Assembly: GCF_001184025.1 (NCBI RefSeq) | Contig: NZ_BBYG01000017.1 | Location: 124,001 to 188,000 of the forward strand | DNA from: Streptomyces maremycinicus | Lineage (GTDB): Bacteria > Actinomycetota > Actinomycetes > Streptomycetales > Streptomycetaceae | Length of the DNA: 64,000 nt | Direction of reading: 5' to 3' | Part shown: positions 42,184 through 50,442 of the stretch, in pieces | Position numbering within the stretch: position 1 is the stretch's first letter | How the letters are laid out: each line of letters opens with the position of its first letter | Position numbers and translations under genes: made by a program | The notes under the pieces: model-generated | Told to the model about the DNA's origin: nothing | What the model saw: only the letters and a program-made list of their open reading frames with translations | Database searches by the model: none

Positions 42184-43326
42184 CTAGAGCAGCGTCTTCA
42201 ACTTCTCCGCCAGCAGGTCCCAGCGCCACTTCTCCTCCACCCAGGCGCGCCCCCGTTCCCCCATCCGGCGGCGCAGCTCCGCGTCGCCGAGCAGCGCGAC
42301 GATGCGCTCGGCCGTGTCGGCCGGGGAACCGCCCCGCACGACCCAGCCCGTCTCCCCGTCGAGCACCGCGTCGGGCGCCCCGCCCGAGTCCCCGGCGACG
42401 ACGGGCAGCCCGGTCGCCGACGCCTCCAGGTAGACGATCCCGAGCCCCTCGACGTCGAGTCCGCCCCGGCGCGTCCGGCACGGCATCGCGAAGACGTCCC
42501 CGGCGCCGTAGTGGGCGGGCAGCTCCGACCAGGGCACCGACCCGGTGAAGCGCACCGCGTCCGCCACCCCGTGCTCCCGGGCGAGCCGGCGCAGGTCCTT
42601 CTCGTAGGGCCCGCCCCCGACGATCAGCAGCACCGCGTCCGGCTCGGCGGCCAGGATCCGCGGCATGGCGAGGATCAGCGTGTCCTGCCCCTTGCGCGGC
42701 ACGAGCCGCGAGACGCACACCACCACCGGGCGGTCGGTCAGCCCGAGCCGCGCCCGCACCTCCTCGCCGCCCGATCCCGGGTGGAAGGTCTTCTCGTCGA
42801 CGCCCGGCGGCAGCTGCACCATCCGTGCGGCGGCCCCGGCGCTCAGCGCGGTCGCGATCCGCGAACGGGTGTACTCACCCAGATAGGTGATCGTGTCCGT
42901 GCTCTCGCCGATCCGGCCGAGCAGCTGCCGGGCGGCGGGCAGTTGCGCCCATCCGGCCTCGTGCCCGTGGGTGGTGGCCACCAGCCGCTCCGCGCCCGCC
43001 CTGCGCAGCGCCGGCGCCATCAGCCCGAGCGGCGCGGCCGCCCCGAACCACACCGACGTGCACCCGTGCTCCCGCAGCAGCCCGACGGCCCGGCGGGTCG
43101 CCCCGGGGGTCGGCAGCAGCATCGTCGTGGAGTCCCGTACGACGGTGAAGGGCTGCTCGGCGTCGAAGGCGGCCGTGGCCTCGGCACCCTCGCGGGAACG
43201 CTTCCAGGTGGACGCGTAGACGACGAGCCGGTCGGGGTCGAGACGGAGTGCCATGTTGTGCAGGAACGCCTGGATGCCGCCCGGGCGGGGCGGGAAGTCG
43301 TTCGTCACGATCAGGGTCTTGTGCAT
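42184..43326 (-). CDS. pimB: GT4 mannosyltransferase, PimB-like
   Basis: 380 residues. ATG at 43326 is 8 nt after TAAGGT (minus strand, 43335-43340), likely leaderless. GT-B fold: LIVTNDFPPRPGGIQAFLHNMA (acceptor-side glycine loop), THGHEAGWAQLP, VQLPPGVDEKTFHPG, VVVCVSRLVPRKGQDTLILAMP, and the donor motif CRTRRGGLDVEGLGIVYLEASATGLPVVAGDSGG with the EX7E Glu residues. This matches PimB' (GDP-Man: phosphatidylinositol monomannoside transferase), encoded next to fadD15 in mycobacteria. Streptomyces make PIMs. Substrate is inferred from family and synteny. Confidence 0.85.
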   Translation of the reverse strand: MHKTLIVTNDFPPRPGGIQAFLHNMALRLDPDRLVVYASTWKRSREGAEATAAFDAEQPFTVVRDSTTMLLPTPGATRRAVGLLREHGCTSVWFGAAAPLGLMAPALRRAGAERLVATTHGHEAGWAQLPAARQLLGRIGESTDTITYLGEYTRSRIATALSAGAAARMVQLPPGVDEKTFHPGSGGEEVRARLGLTDRPVVVCVSRLVPRKGQDTLILAMPRILAAEPDAVLLIVGGGPYEKDLRRLAREHGVADAVRFTGSVPWSELPAHYGAGDVFAMPCRTRRGGLDVEGLGIVYLEASATGLPVVAGDSGGAPDAVLDGETGWVVRGGSPADTAERIVALLGDAELRRRMGERGRAWVEEKWRWDLLAEKLKTLL

Positions 43327-43395
43327 CGCAGCCGACCTTATCCAAACGTTCTTCACAGCCGCGTCCGGCCGCGCTTCACAGCCCGCGGGGAGATC

Positions 43396-44643
43396 ATGTG
43401 GGCCATGGACGCGACGGCTGCGAGGCGGCCCCTGACCTGCCTGCTGACGACCTGGGGCGTGACCCGGCTCGCGCTGCTGCTCTTCGTCTTCAAGGTGTTC
43501 CTCTTCCCCGGCCCGGACGTCACCAGCGACGTCCTCGTCACCTACCAGGGCTGGTACGACGTGCTGAGCACCGGCACGTTCCCGGCCGCCGACGTCACCT
43601 GGCAGTACCCGCCCGCCGCCGCCCTCGCGATCCTCTCCCCCGGTCTGCTGCCCTTCCTCGACTACGCCTCGGCCTTCTTCGTCCTGGCCTTCCTCGCCGA
43701 CCTGACCGTCCTCGTGCTGCTGCTGAACACGGGACTGCGCCCCGGCCGGTCGCTGCGCGGCGCCTGGACATGGGTGGCGGGTGTGCCGCTGCTCGGCCCC
43801 ACGGTCTACTGCCGCTACGACGTGATGGTGACGGCGGTCGCGGTCGGCGCGCTGGTCGCGGGCGTGCGGCGGCCCCGGGTGATGGGCGCGCTGACGGGTC
43901 TCGCGGTGCTGCTGAAGGTGTGGCCCGCGCTGCTGCTGGCGGGGGCCGTGCGCAAGCGGGCGTGGGGCGCGGCGGCGGTCACCGTCGGCGCGCTGGCCGC
44001 GCTGTTCGCGCTGGCCATGCCCGGCGCCTTCGCCTTCCTCGCCTTCCAGCGCGACCGGGGCACCGAGGTGGAGTCGCTGGGCGCCCTCGCCCTCCATGTG
44101 GCCCGGCAGTTCGGCTGGCGGGGCCAGGTGCTGCTGCGCTACGGCTCGTTGGAGTTCCTCGGCCCGTACGTCGGCGTGGTGAGCGACGTGGCGCTGGGGC
44201 TGACGGCGGTGGCGTTCGGCTGGCTGCTGCTGTGGCGGCTGACGGCGCGGCGCTTCGCGCCGCAGACGCTCGCGGAGGCGGCGTTCACGGCGGTCCTGCT
44301 GTTCACCGTCACCAGCCGGGTGATCAGCCCGCAGTACCTGGTGTGGCTGATCGGCCTCGCGGCGGTCTGCCTGTGTTTCCGCACCGGCCGGATGGGCCTG
44401 CCCGCGGTCCTGGTGCTCGGCGCGTCCTTCGTGACGGTGCTGGAGTTCCCGGTCTTCTTCGCGGACGTCGTCGCGAGCAGCCCGCTCGGTATCGCCCTCC
44501 TGTTCCTGCGCAACGGCCTGCTGGTGGCCGCCGCGATCGTCGCGGCCGTACGGCTGTGGCGCTCGACGGCGCCGGGGGCCGCCGCGCCCGCGCCCCCGGC
44601 CGGTCAGGCCGCCCGCGCCAGCGAGCCCGCGGTCTCCCCCTGA
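43396..44643 (+). CDS. GT87 (DUF2029) polyprenyl-mannose-type glycosyltransferase
   Basis: 415 residues with about ten membrane helices. Start is uncertain between ATG 43396 and ATG 43405 (GGGGAGA is 3 or 12 nt away). GT-C-like features: an acidic pair in the first loop (GPDVTSDVLVTYQGWYDVL), TWQYPPAAALAILSPGLLP, VYCRYDVMVTAVAVGALVAG, KVWPALLLAGAVRKRAW and TVTSRVISPQYLVWLIGLAAV. The mycobacterial neighbour Rv2181 is an alpha-1,2-mannosyltransferase of LM/LAM synthesis, so a surface-glycolipid role beside pimB is likely. The gene overlaps the end of the convergent MATE gene by 40 nt. Confidence 0.87.
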   Translation: MWAMDATAARRPLTCLLTTWGVTRLALLLFVFKVFLFPGPDVTSDVLVTYQGWYDVLSTGTFPAADVTWQYPPAAALAILSPGLLPFLDYASAFFVLAFLADLTVLVLLLNTGLRPGRSLRGAWTWVAGVPLLGPTVYCRYDVMVTAVAVGALVAGVRRPRVMGALTGLAVLLKVWPALLLAGAVRKRAWGAAAVTVGALAALFALAMPGAFAFLAFQRDRGTEVESLGALALHVARQFGWRGQVLLRYGSLEFLGPYVGVVSDVALGLTAVAFGWLLLWRLTARRFAPQTLAEAAFTAVLLFTVTSRVISPQYLVWLIGLAAVCLCFRTGRMGLPAVLVLGASFVTVLEFPVFFADVVASSPLGIALLFLRNGLLVAAAIVAAVRLWRSTAPGAAAPAPPAGQAARASEPAVSP

Positions 44644-45938
44644 GCCGTGGGCCACGCCCGCCGCAGCACCGCCCCCACCACCGCGCACTGCACGCCCATG
44701 GCGAGCGCCAGCGCCAGGCACACCCCCGGCAGCCCGAGCCCCGACAGCGCGTACGCCAGCGGCAGCTGGACGGCCGTGCCGAGCACGGTCACCCGCAGCA
44801 GCACGGGCGCGCCCCCGCTTCCCTCGAAGACCCCGCCCAGCGCGATGAACCCGGCCATCAGCAGCAGGTACGGCCCGACGCAGCGCAGGAACAGCACGCC
44901 CTCGCGGGCCACGGCGGGACCGGCGCCGAAGGCGGCCATGATCCAGGGAGCGGCCGCGCAGAGCAGTACGGCGGCCACGAGGCCGACGGTCCCGGACACG
45001 AGCACGGCCTGCCGTCCGATCGCCCGGCGCTCCTCCCGGCCCTCGCCCCGGGTGTGCGCGGTGTGGATGGAGGCGGCCTGGCGGACGGCGTAGAAGGCCA
45101 TGGTCGCCACGTACATGACCTTGTAGGCGATCGCGTAGGCGGCCACCGCCGTCACCCCGAGCCGTGCCACCACGGCGACCAGGGCGAGCGCGCCGCCCTG
45201 GCGCAGGGTGAAGTCGGCGGACATCGGCAGCCCGGTCGTCAGGGTGCGCCGCAGCGAGGCTCCGGTGGGCAGCGTGGGCGCCACCCGGGCGGCCGTCCGC
45301 AGCACGGCGTCGCGCCGCAGGGCCAGCAGCCCGGTCCCGAGCGCCACGCACCGGCACAGCACCGTGGAGAGGGCGGCGCCCCGGACGCCGTAGCGGTGGA
45401 TGAACAGCGGGTCGCAGACCAGGATCAGGCCGTTGGCGAGAAGGGCCAGCCGCATCGGGGTCCTGGTGTCGCCGGCCCCCTTGAGGATGCCGTCGACGAG
45501 CTGCTGGCCGAAGAAGACGGCGATGCCCGGCATCGAGACCGCGAAGTAGGAGACGGCGAGGGGCAGGGCGGGGCCGCCGTGCCCGCCGAGGACCAGCCGG
45601 GCCAGCGGTTCGCGCAGCAGGAAGCCCCCGGCCGCGACGACCGGCGTGACCGCCGCGCACAGCGCCCAGCCGCCCCGCACGGCCGCCCGCAGGGCCCCCG
45701 GGTCCCGTGCCCCTCTGGCGTGCGCGACCAGCACCGTCGTCCCGGAGGCGAAGACCAGCGCGACCCCGAGCAGCACGTTCTCGGCGTTGGTGGCGACCGC
45801 CACGGCGGCCACCGCGGGCCCGCCCAGGCGGGACACCCAGACGGTGTTGATGACCCCGGCGGCCACGGAGGCGAGCAGCGAGAAATAGACGGGGCGGGCG
45901 AGCGAGACGAGCTGAGTGCGATGACGACGGCCGGCCAC
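44604..45938 (-). CDS. MATE family efflux transporter
   Basis: 444 residues. GTG at 45938 with GAGGGGG about 8 nt upstream; an in-frame ATG at 45986 lies inside the operator region and is less likely. About twelve helices, with family motifs ASVAAGVINTVWVSRLGGPAVAAVAVATN near the start, FGQQLVDGILKGAGDTRTPM and RTLTTGLPMSADFTLRQGGALALV. Na+ or H+ driven export of drugs or metabolites. It is divergent from padR across a region with two TACCTC-N5-GAGGTA operators, so PadR is the probable repressor. Confidence 0.92.
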   Translation of the reverse strand: MAGRRHRTQLVSLARPVYFSLLASVAAGVINTVWVSRLGGPAVAAVAVATNAENVLLGVALVFASGTTVLVAHARGARDPGALRAAVRGGWALCAAVTPVVAAGGFLLREPLARLVLGGHGGPALPLAVSYFAVSMPGIAVFFGQQLVDGILKGAGDTRTPMRLALLANGLILVCDPLFIHRYGVRGAALSTVLCRCVALGTGLLALRRDAVLRTAARVAPTLPTGASLRRTLTTGLPMSADFTLRQGGALALVAVVARLGVTAVAAYAIAYKVMYVATMAFYAVRQAASIHTAHTRGEGREERRAIGRQAVLVSGTVGLVAAVLLCAAAPWIMAAFGAGPAVAREGVLFLRCVGPYLLLMAGFIALGGVFEGSGGAPVLLRVTVLGTAVQLPLAYALSGLGLPGVCLALALAMGVQCAVVGAVLRRAWPTAQGETAGSLARAA

Positions 45939-46005
45939 GACGGTTCCCCCTCGAAACGAACTGCCCCTGGTCGAGCTGCCTCTCACCGGGCAACCTCTCG
46001 GCGGT

Positions 46006-46047
46006 TACCTCTTGCCGAGGTACCTACGACTACCTCTTACCGAGGTA
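46006..46047. promoter_or_regulatory. two PadR-type operators
   Basis: TACCTC-N5-GAGGTA occurs at 46006-46022 and 46031-46047, 25 bp apart (centre to centre). A further GAGGTA half-site is at 46072-46077 next to the first padR ATG. They lie between the MATE and padR genes. Confidence 0.8.
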
Positions 46048-46109
46048 CCTCGAAACGAGATAGCTCGATAAGAGGTACCATGATGCCCTCGTGTCCGCAA
46101 GGGAGGGCC

Positions 46110-46643
46110 ATGCTCGAGCTGTCGATCCTCGGTTTCCTGGCCGAGGAGCCGCTGCACGGCTATCAGCTGAAGGAGCGGATCAAGGCGCTGACCGGCCATG
46201 TCCGCCCGGTCAGCGACGGCGCGCTCTATCCGGCGATCACCCGTCTCGTCACCGCCGGCAAGCTCGACCAGCACCAGGAGGAGGGCGTGGGCGCGGCCCC
46301 CCGCCGGGTGCTCTCGCTCACCGACGAGGGCCGCGCGGACCTGCTGGAACGGCTCCGCCGTCCACGGCAGCCGGAAATCACCGACCACGTCCGCTTCAAC
46401 ACGGTCCTGGCGTTCCTGCGACACCTGCCCGACCGCGGGGAGCAGGCCGCCGTCCTGCGCCGCCGGCTGGACTTCCTGGAGACGCCCACCAGCTTCTTCT
46501 ACGCCGAGGGCAAGCCGGTGCGGGCGGAGGAGACCGAGGATCTGTTCCGGCAGGGCATGCTGCGGGTCGCCCGGGCGACGGGCGAGGCGGAACGGACCTG
46601 GCTGCGCGAGGCGATCGAACAGCTGACCCCGGCGAGCGGCTGA
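46110..46643 (+). CDS. PadR family transcriptional regulator
   Basis: 177 residues from ATG 46110, where the family normally starts (MLELSILGFLAEEPLHGYQL). ATGs at 46080 and 46083 would add about ten residues; the GGGAGGG before 46110 is only 2 nt away, so a leaderless start at 46080 is possible. Winged helix: ERIKALTGHVRPVSDGALYPAITRLVTAGKL and RVLSLTDEGRADLLERL. The C-terminal helical domain (FNTVLAFLRHLPDRGEQAAVLRRRLDFLE) is the Vir_act_alpha_C type used for dimerisation. Likely autorepressor and repressor of the divergent MATE pump. Confidence 0.9.
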   Translation: MLELSILGFLAEEPLHGYQLKERIKALTGHVRPVSDGALYPAITRLVTAGKLDQHQEEGVGAAPRRVLSLTDEGRADLLERLRRPRQPEITDHVRFNTVLAFLRHLPDRGEQAAVLRRRLDFLETPTSFFYAEGKPVRAEETEDLFRQGMLRVARATGEAERTWLREAIEQLTPASG

Positions 46644-46720
46644 CCCCGGCGGGCGGCTGACCCCGGCGGGCGGCTGACGCGGGTGAGTGACTGACGCGGG
46701 TGAGTGACTGACGCGGGGGG
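46623..46720. repeat. 17-bp tandem repeat (about 5.6 copies) with TGA in each unit
   Basis: Three units of CTGACCCCGGCGGGCGG type (46623, 46640, 46657) are followed by two of CTGACGCGGGTGAGTGA (46674, 46691) and a partial that ends in a 9-G run. The first unit includes the padR stop codon. Confidence 0.92.
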
Positions 46721-46732
46721 GGGCGGCCGCCC

Positions 46733-47935
46733 TCAGCCGAGCTGGGCCTTCAGGTATCCCTGCCAGTCCGCCGTGAACCGCGCGAGGGAGATGCCCAGCA
46801 CGCTCTCCAGCGCGCCTTCCACCGCCCCCGGCCGCTTCCGGTGCTCCCCCACGGCCCGGTAGAACGCGTCCAGCTTCACCTCGCCCCACCGCTCGGCGAT
46901 CATCCGGCAGGCCAGCCAGCCGCCCTCGTACGCCTGGGCCAGCCGGTCGGCGTCGCCGGAGAAGCCGAAGTCGCCGTCGGTGGGCAGCGCCTCCGGGACG
47001 GCGCCCTCCCGGACGGCGTGCTGGAGCTCCGGGGCGACCTCGGCGGGGGTCCGCCCGGTGCCGCGGTAGCCCACCCAGTCGGCGTACCCCTCGGACAACC
47101 ACAGCGGGGTGGCCCCGTTGGTGTGGGCACGGGTGGCGACATGGGTGGCCTCGTGGGTGAGGACCACCTGCCGGCCGACCCGGCCGAGCATGCCGTACGC
47201 GTCCGGGTTGACGATGATCCGGTCCGCGGGCGTCCGGGCCCCGCCGCCCGTCTCGCCCGTGGTGACCGCGGCGATCCCCCGGTAGGAGGAGGCGGGTGAG
47301 CCGAGCAGCCCCGCCATGCCCTCCAGCGACTTCGGCACCAGGACGACGAGGTGACCGGCCCACTGGGTGCCCCAGGCCGCCGAGACCGCCGGGACGGCGT
47401 CGTCGGCCAGCTCGGCGAAGGACCGCAGCCGCGCGTCGGACTGCCCGACCCCCAGCACGAGACTGTGCGCGCCCCGGACGACCCGCACCGTGCCCTGGTC
47501 CCACAACTGCTGGCCCGCCTCGGTCGCGGGCCGGTCCGAGGCCACCGACCACCGGCCGGCCCCGTCCCGGGTCAGGCGCAGGACGCGGGCCGTGGTCACC
47601 GGGGCCCGGTCGTAACCCTCGACGCGGTAGCTCAGTTCGGCGTCGGCGGTGGCGCCGTCCCCGCCGCGCCGCAGCGCCGTCACGCGGTACGACCAGGCCG
47701 CCAGCGGAACGGCCCGTACGGCCGCGTACCCGGACGCGGTGCCGGTGGCCGTGTAGGCGCCCTGGTCGTGGCCGAGGACCGCGGCGGCCCGCCGGTCGAG
47801 GACCCGCTGCACCTCGGCCTTCGCGTCGTCGGTCGCGGCCCGTCCGCCGCAGCCGACCAGAGCGCCGAGGAGCGAGGCGAGCAGCAGACAGATCCACAGG
47901 ACCCCGGGTCCGCGCGCCCGCCCTCGACCAGCCAT
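46733..47935 (-). CDS. lipoprotein with gluzincin (HEXXH) peptidase motif
   Basis: 400 residues, ATG at 47935 (GGGAGG and a TACGAT -10 both just upstream). Signal peptide WICLLLASLLGALVGCGG has a lipobox with Cys near residue 29, so the protein is membrane-anchored outside. The N-terminal half is a NTF2-like or beta-rich region. The C-terminal half contains VVLTHEATHVATRAHTNG followed by LWLSEGYADWVGY, i.e. HEXXH plus a downstream Glu as in gluzincins. LACRMIAERWG and LESVLGISLARFTADW complete the M1-like helical region. Substrate unknown. Confidence 0.87.
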   Translation of the reverse strand: MAGRGRARGPGVLWICLLLASLLGALVGCGGRAATDDAKAEVQRVLDRRAAAVLGHDQGAYTATGTASGYAAVRAVPLAAWSYRVTALRRGGDGATADAELSYRVEGYDRAPVTTARVLRLTRDGAGRWSVASDRPATEAGQQLWDQGTVRVVRGAHSLVLGVGQSDARLRSFAELADDAVPAVSAAWGTQWAGHLVVLVPKSLEGMAGLLGSPASSYRGIAAVTTGETGGGARTPADRIIVNPDAYGMLGRVGRQVVLTHEATHVATRAHTNGATPLWLSEGYADWVGYRGTGRTPAEVAPELQHAVREGAVPEALPTDGDFGFSGDADRLAQAYEGGWLACRMIAERWGEVKLDAFYRAVGEHRKRPGAVEGALESVLGISLARFTADWQGYLKAQLG

Positions 47936-47974
47936 CCTCCCGATCGTACGGCGGCCGGCCCGCGCGGGCTCCGC

Positions 47975-48997
47975 TCAGGGCCTGGTGACGGAGGAGACGG
48001 GCATCATCCCGACCGGGTCGTACCGCACCGGCGCCCCGGGATAGGGCGCGTGGATGACCTGCCCGTTGCCGACGTACATGCCGACGTGGCTGGCGTCGGA
48101 GCGGTAGGTGACGATGTCGCCGGGCCGGGCCTGGGAGAGCGGCACCCGCCGTCCCGCGTGCGCCTGGGCCTGCGAGGTACGCGGCAACGAGACGCCGGCC
48201 TGCGCGTACGACCACTGCACGAGCCCCGAGCAGTCGAACCCGGTGGGTCCGTTGGCGCCCCAGACGTACGGCTTGCCGAGGGCGGAGCGCACGGCGGCCA
48301 CGGCGGCGCCCGCGCGCCCGGAGGCGGGGACGGCGCCCGAGAGGCCGGGCACGGTGTCGCGGCCGGAGCGGGAGGCCCGGTCGAAGGCCGCGCGTTCGGC
48401 GGACGGCAGCGCGTTGAGCAGCCGCCGCGCCTCGGCGAGCTTGCGCTCCACGGTCCGCTTGTGCCGCACCACGGCCGCGCGGCTCTTCTCCAGCTCGGCG
48501 AGTCTGCCCGCGGCCTCGGCCCGCTCCTGGGTGAGTTCGCGCATGGCGCCCCGGAGTTCCCTCAGCTCGCCGGCCTGGTGGGCGGTGATCCGGTCGAGGA
48601 CGGACGCCTTGGCGAGGTAGTCCTCCGGGTCGTCGGAGAACAGCAGCGCCAGGGAGGGGTCGAGGCCGCCGGAACGGTACTGGGCCCCGGCCAGTGCACC
48701 GAGTTGCTCGCGCAGGCCGTTGATGCGCTCCTGCTGCCGGGCGATGTGGTCCCGCGCGGTGCCGACCTGCCCGCGCAGGGTGTCGGCGCGCTCGTCGGCC
48801 GTGTTGTAGGCCTCGGTGGCCTTCTCGGCCTCCTCGTAGAGACGGTCCACCTCGGCGCGGGTGTCGTCGTGCGGAGCGGCCGTGGCCGGTACGGCGGACA
48901 CGGCGCCGAGCGCGGCGGCCGCGACGGACAGCACGCTCAGGGCGCTGTTGGCGCCCCGGTCGAACCCGGACTGTGCAAGGCGGCGATGGGACCCCAC
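47975..48997 (-). CDS. secreted NlpC/P60 peptidoglycan hydrolase
   Basis: 340 residues. GTG at 48997 with GGAAGGAG 12 nt upstream. Sec signal: ANSALSVLSVAAAALGAVSAVPATAAP. A long coiled-coil (about 50-215; e.g. YEEAEKATEAYNTADERADT and LREQLGALAGAQYRSGGLDP) is followed by the NlpC/P60 domain with catalytic Cys in GFDCSGLVQWSYAQAGV and His in SDASHVGMYVGNGQVIHAPY. Cleaves the D-Glu-mDAP/LL-DAP bond; the coiled coil probably controls activity or localises it, as in RipA/RipC and CwlO. Paralogue of the next gene on the same strand. Confidence 0.93.
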   Translation of the reverse strand: MGSHRRLAQSGFDRGANSALSVLSVAAAALGAVSAVPATAAPHDDTRAEVDRLYEEAEKATEAYNTADERADTLRGQVGTARDHIARQQERINGLREQLGALAGAQYRSGGLDPSLALLFSDDPEDYLAKASVLDRITAHQAGELRELRGAMRELTQERAEAAGRLAELEKSRAAVVRHKRTVERKLAEARRLLNALPSAERAAFDRASRSGRDTVPGLSGAVPASGRAGAAVAAVRSALGKPYVWGANGPTGFDCSGLVQWSYAQAGVSLPRTSQAQAHAGRRVPLSQARPGDIVTYRSDASHVGMYVGNGQVIHAPYPGAPVRYDPVGMMPVSSVTRP

Positions 48998-49196
48998 GGG
49001 AAGCCGCGCTCCTTCCACCGGTGGACAGGGAAACGCGGCAGACAGTAGCCCCGTGGTGGGGGGTCGGCCAAAGACCTCGGCGGCGACGCACAGTGACGCC
49101 CCGCCGCTGACGCAGGTCACCGGCGGGGCGTGGGGTCACTTCTCGTTGCCATGATTCGCCCGTTCGGGCGGCATGGTGTCCCGGTATCGGGTCGGA

Positions 49197-50231
49197 TCAG
49201 ATCCGGACGCCGAACTGGAACGGCATGTTGTTGATCGACTCGTAGCGCACGACGGTGCCGGAGCGCGGGGCGTGCAGCACCTGGCCGTTGCCCGCGTAGA
49301 AGCCGACGTGGTGCTGGTCGCCGTAGAAGATGACCAGGTCGCCGACCTTGAGGGCGCTCTGGGAGTAGATGCGCGTACCGGCGTTGGCCTGGGCCTGCGA
49401 GGTGCGCGGGATGGAGACGCCGGCCTGGGCGTAGGCCCAGGAGGTCAGGCCCGAGCAGTCGTAGGAGGCGGTGCCGGTGGCGCCGTAGACGTACGGCTTG
49501 CCGAGCTGGCTCTGGGCGGCCTGGAAGGCGGCCATGGCCCGGCCGGAGCCGGCCGGGGCGTCGCCGAGGTCCACCCGGTCGCCGGCGTCGCGGCTGGCGC
49601 GGGCGTCGGCGGCGGCGAGGGCCGCCTGCTCCTTGGCCGTCAGCGTGTTGAGGAGCTTGCGCGCCTCGGCGAGCTTGGCCTGGACTTCCTTCTTCTTCTT
49701 GCCCAGTTCGGTGCGGGTGGAGGCGAGGTCCTCGAGCTTGGTGGAGGCCTCGCTGCGCTCCTGGGCGAGCTCGCGCTGCTTCTCCTGGATCTTCTTCAGC
49801 GCCTCGACCTGCTGGGCGCTCAGCTGGTCGGCGGTGGACGCCTTGTCCAGGAAGTCGTCCGGGTCCGAGGACAGAAGCAGCTGCACGGAGGAGTCTATGG
49901 AACCGGTGCGGTACTGGGCGGCGGCCGCCAGACCCATGGAGTCGCGCAGCTCGTTGAGCTCCGACTGCCCCCGGGCCACGTTGTCCTGGATGGTGGAGAT
50001 CTCCTTCTGGAGCTTCTCCTGCTTCTCCTGGGCCCCGTTGTACTTCTCGGTGGCCTGCTCCGCCTCTTCGTAGAGCTTGTCGACCTTGGTCTTGACCTCG
50101 TCCTTGGTGAGCTTCTCGGCGGGCGCCGCGTTGGCGGCCTGCGAGCTCAGTACGACGGCAGCGGCGGCTGCGGTGGTCAGCACGGTCACGCGCGTGCGAC
50201 TCGGCTGCTTCGGTCGACGGTGGGACGCCAC
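49197..50231 (-). CDS. secreted NlpC/P60 peptidoglycan hydrolase
   Basis: 344 residues. GTG at 50231 with GAAGGAG 9 nt upstream. Signal VTVLTTAAAAAVVLSSQAANAAP. Coiled-coil from YEEAEQATEKYNGAQEKQEK through ELGKKKKEVQAKLAEARKLL, then the NlpC/P60 domain: Cys in SYDCSGLTSWAYAQAGVSIP, His in YGDQHHVGFYAGNGQVLHAP. Same layout as the gene 199 bp downstream, so a tandem duplication is clear, though the sequences have diverged. The upstream 211 bp are unusually AT rich (T7 and A6 runs near 50320-50360). No c-di-AMP riboswitch motif was seen. Confidence 0.93.
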   Translation of the reverse strand: MASHRRPKQPSRTRVTVLTTAAAAAVVLSSQAANAAPAEKLTKDEVKTKVDKLYEEAEQATEKYNGAQEKQEKLQKEISTIQDNVARGQSELNELRDSMGLAAAAQYRTGSIDSSVQLLLSSDPDDFLDKASTADQLSAQQVEALKKIQEKQRELAQERSEASTKLEDLASTRTELGKKKKEVQAKLAEARKLLNTLTAKEQAALAAADARASRDAGDRVDLGDAPAGSGRAMAAFQAAQSQLGKPYVYGATGTASYDCSGLTSWAYAQAGVSIPRTSQAQANAGTRIYSQSALKVGDLVIFYGDQHHVGFYAGNGQVLHAPRSGTVVRYESINNMPFQFGVRI

Positions 50232-50442
50232 GGAGACGGGCTCCTTCTTTTGAGTGATCACCCGTTTGGAGATGCGAGCCCTGACCTTAGTGACCTCGCC
50301 GTGATCAGTTCAAATCCTCAGGAGAAAAAAACCCATCACGCAACGCAGTTTTTTCAATCAACTCACGTGCAGTCATGCTCGATTGACACTACGTTGCGTG
50401 ACGATTCCGCCAATTCGGGCGTTAAACCTGCAACTTCGACCT

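Noticed and set aside
50232..50442. c-di-AMP (ydaO-type) riboswitch before the NlpC/P60 gene
   Set aside because: Such elements precede wall hydrolase genes in Streptomyces, but I could not find the conserved core segments here.
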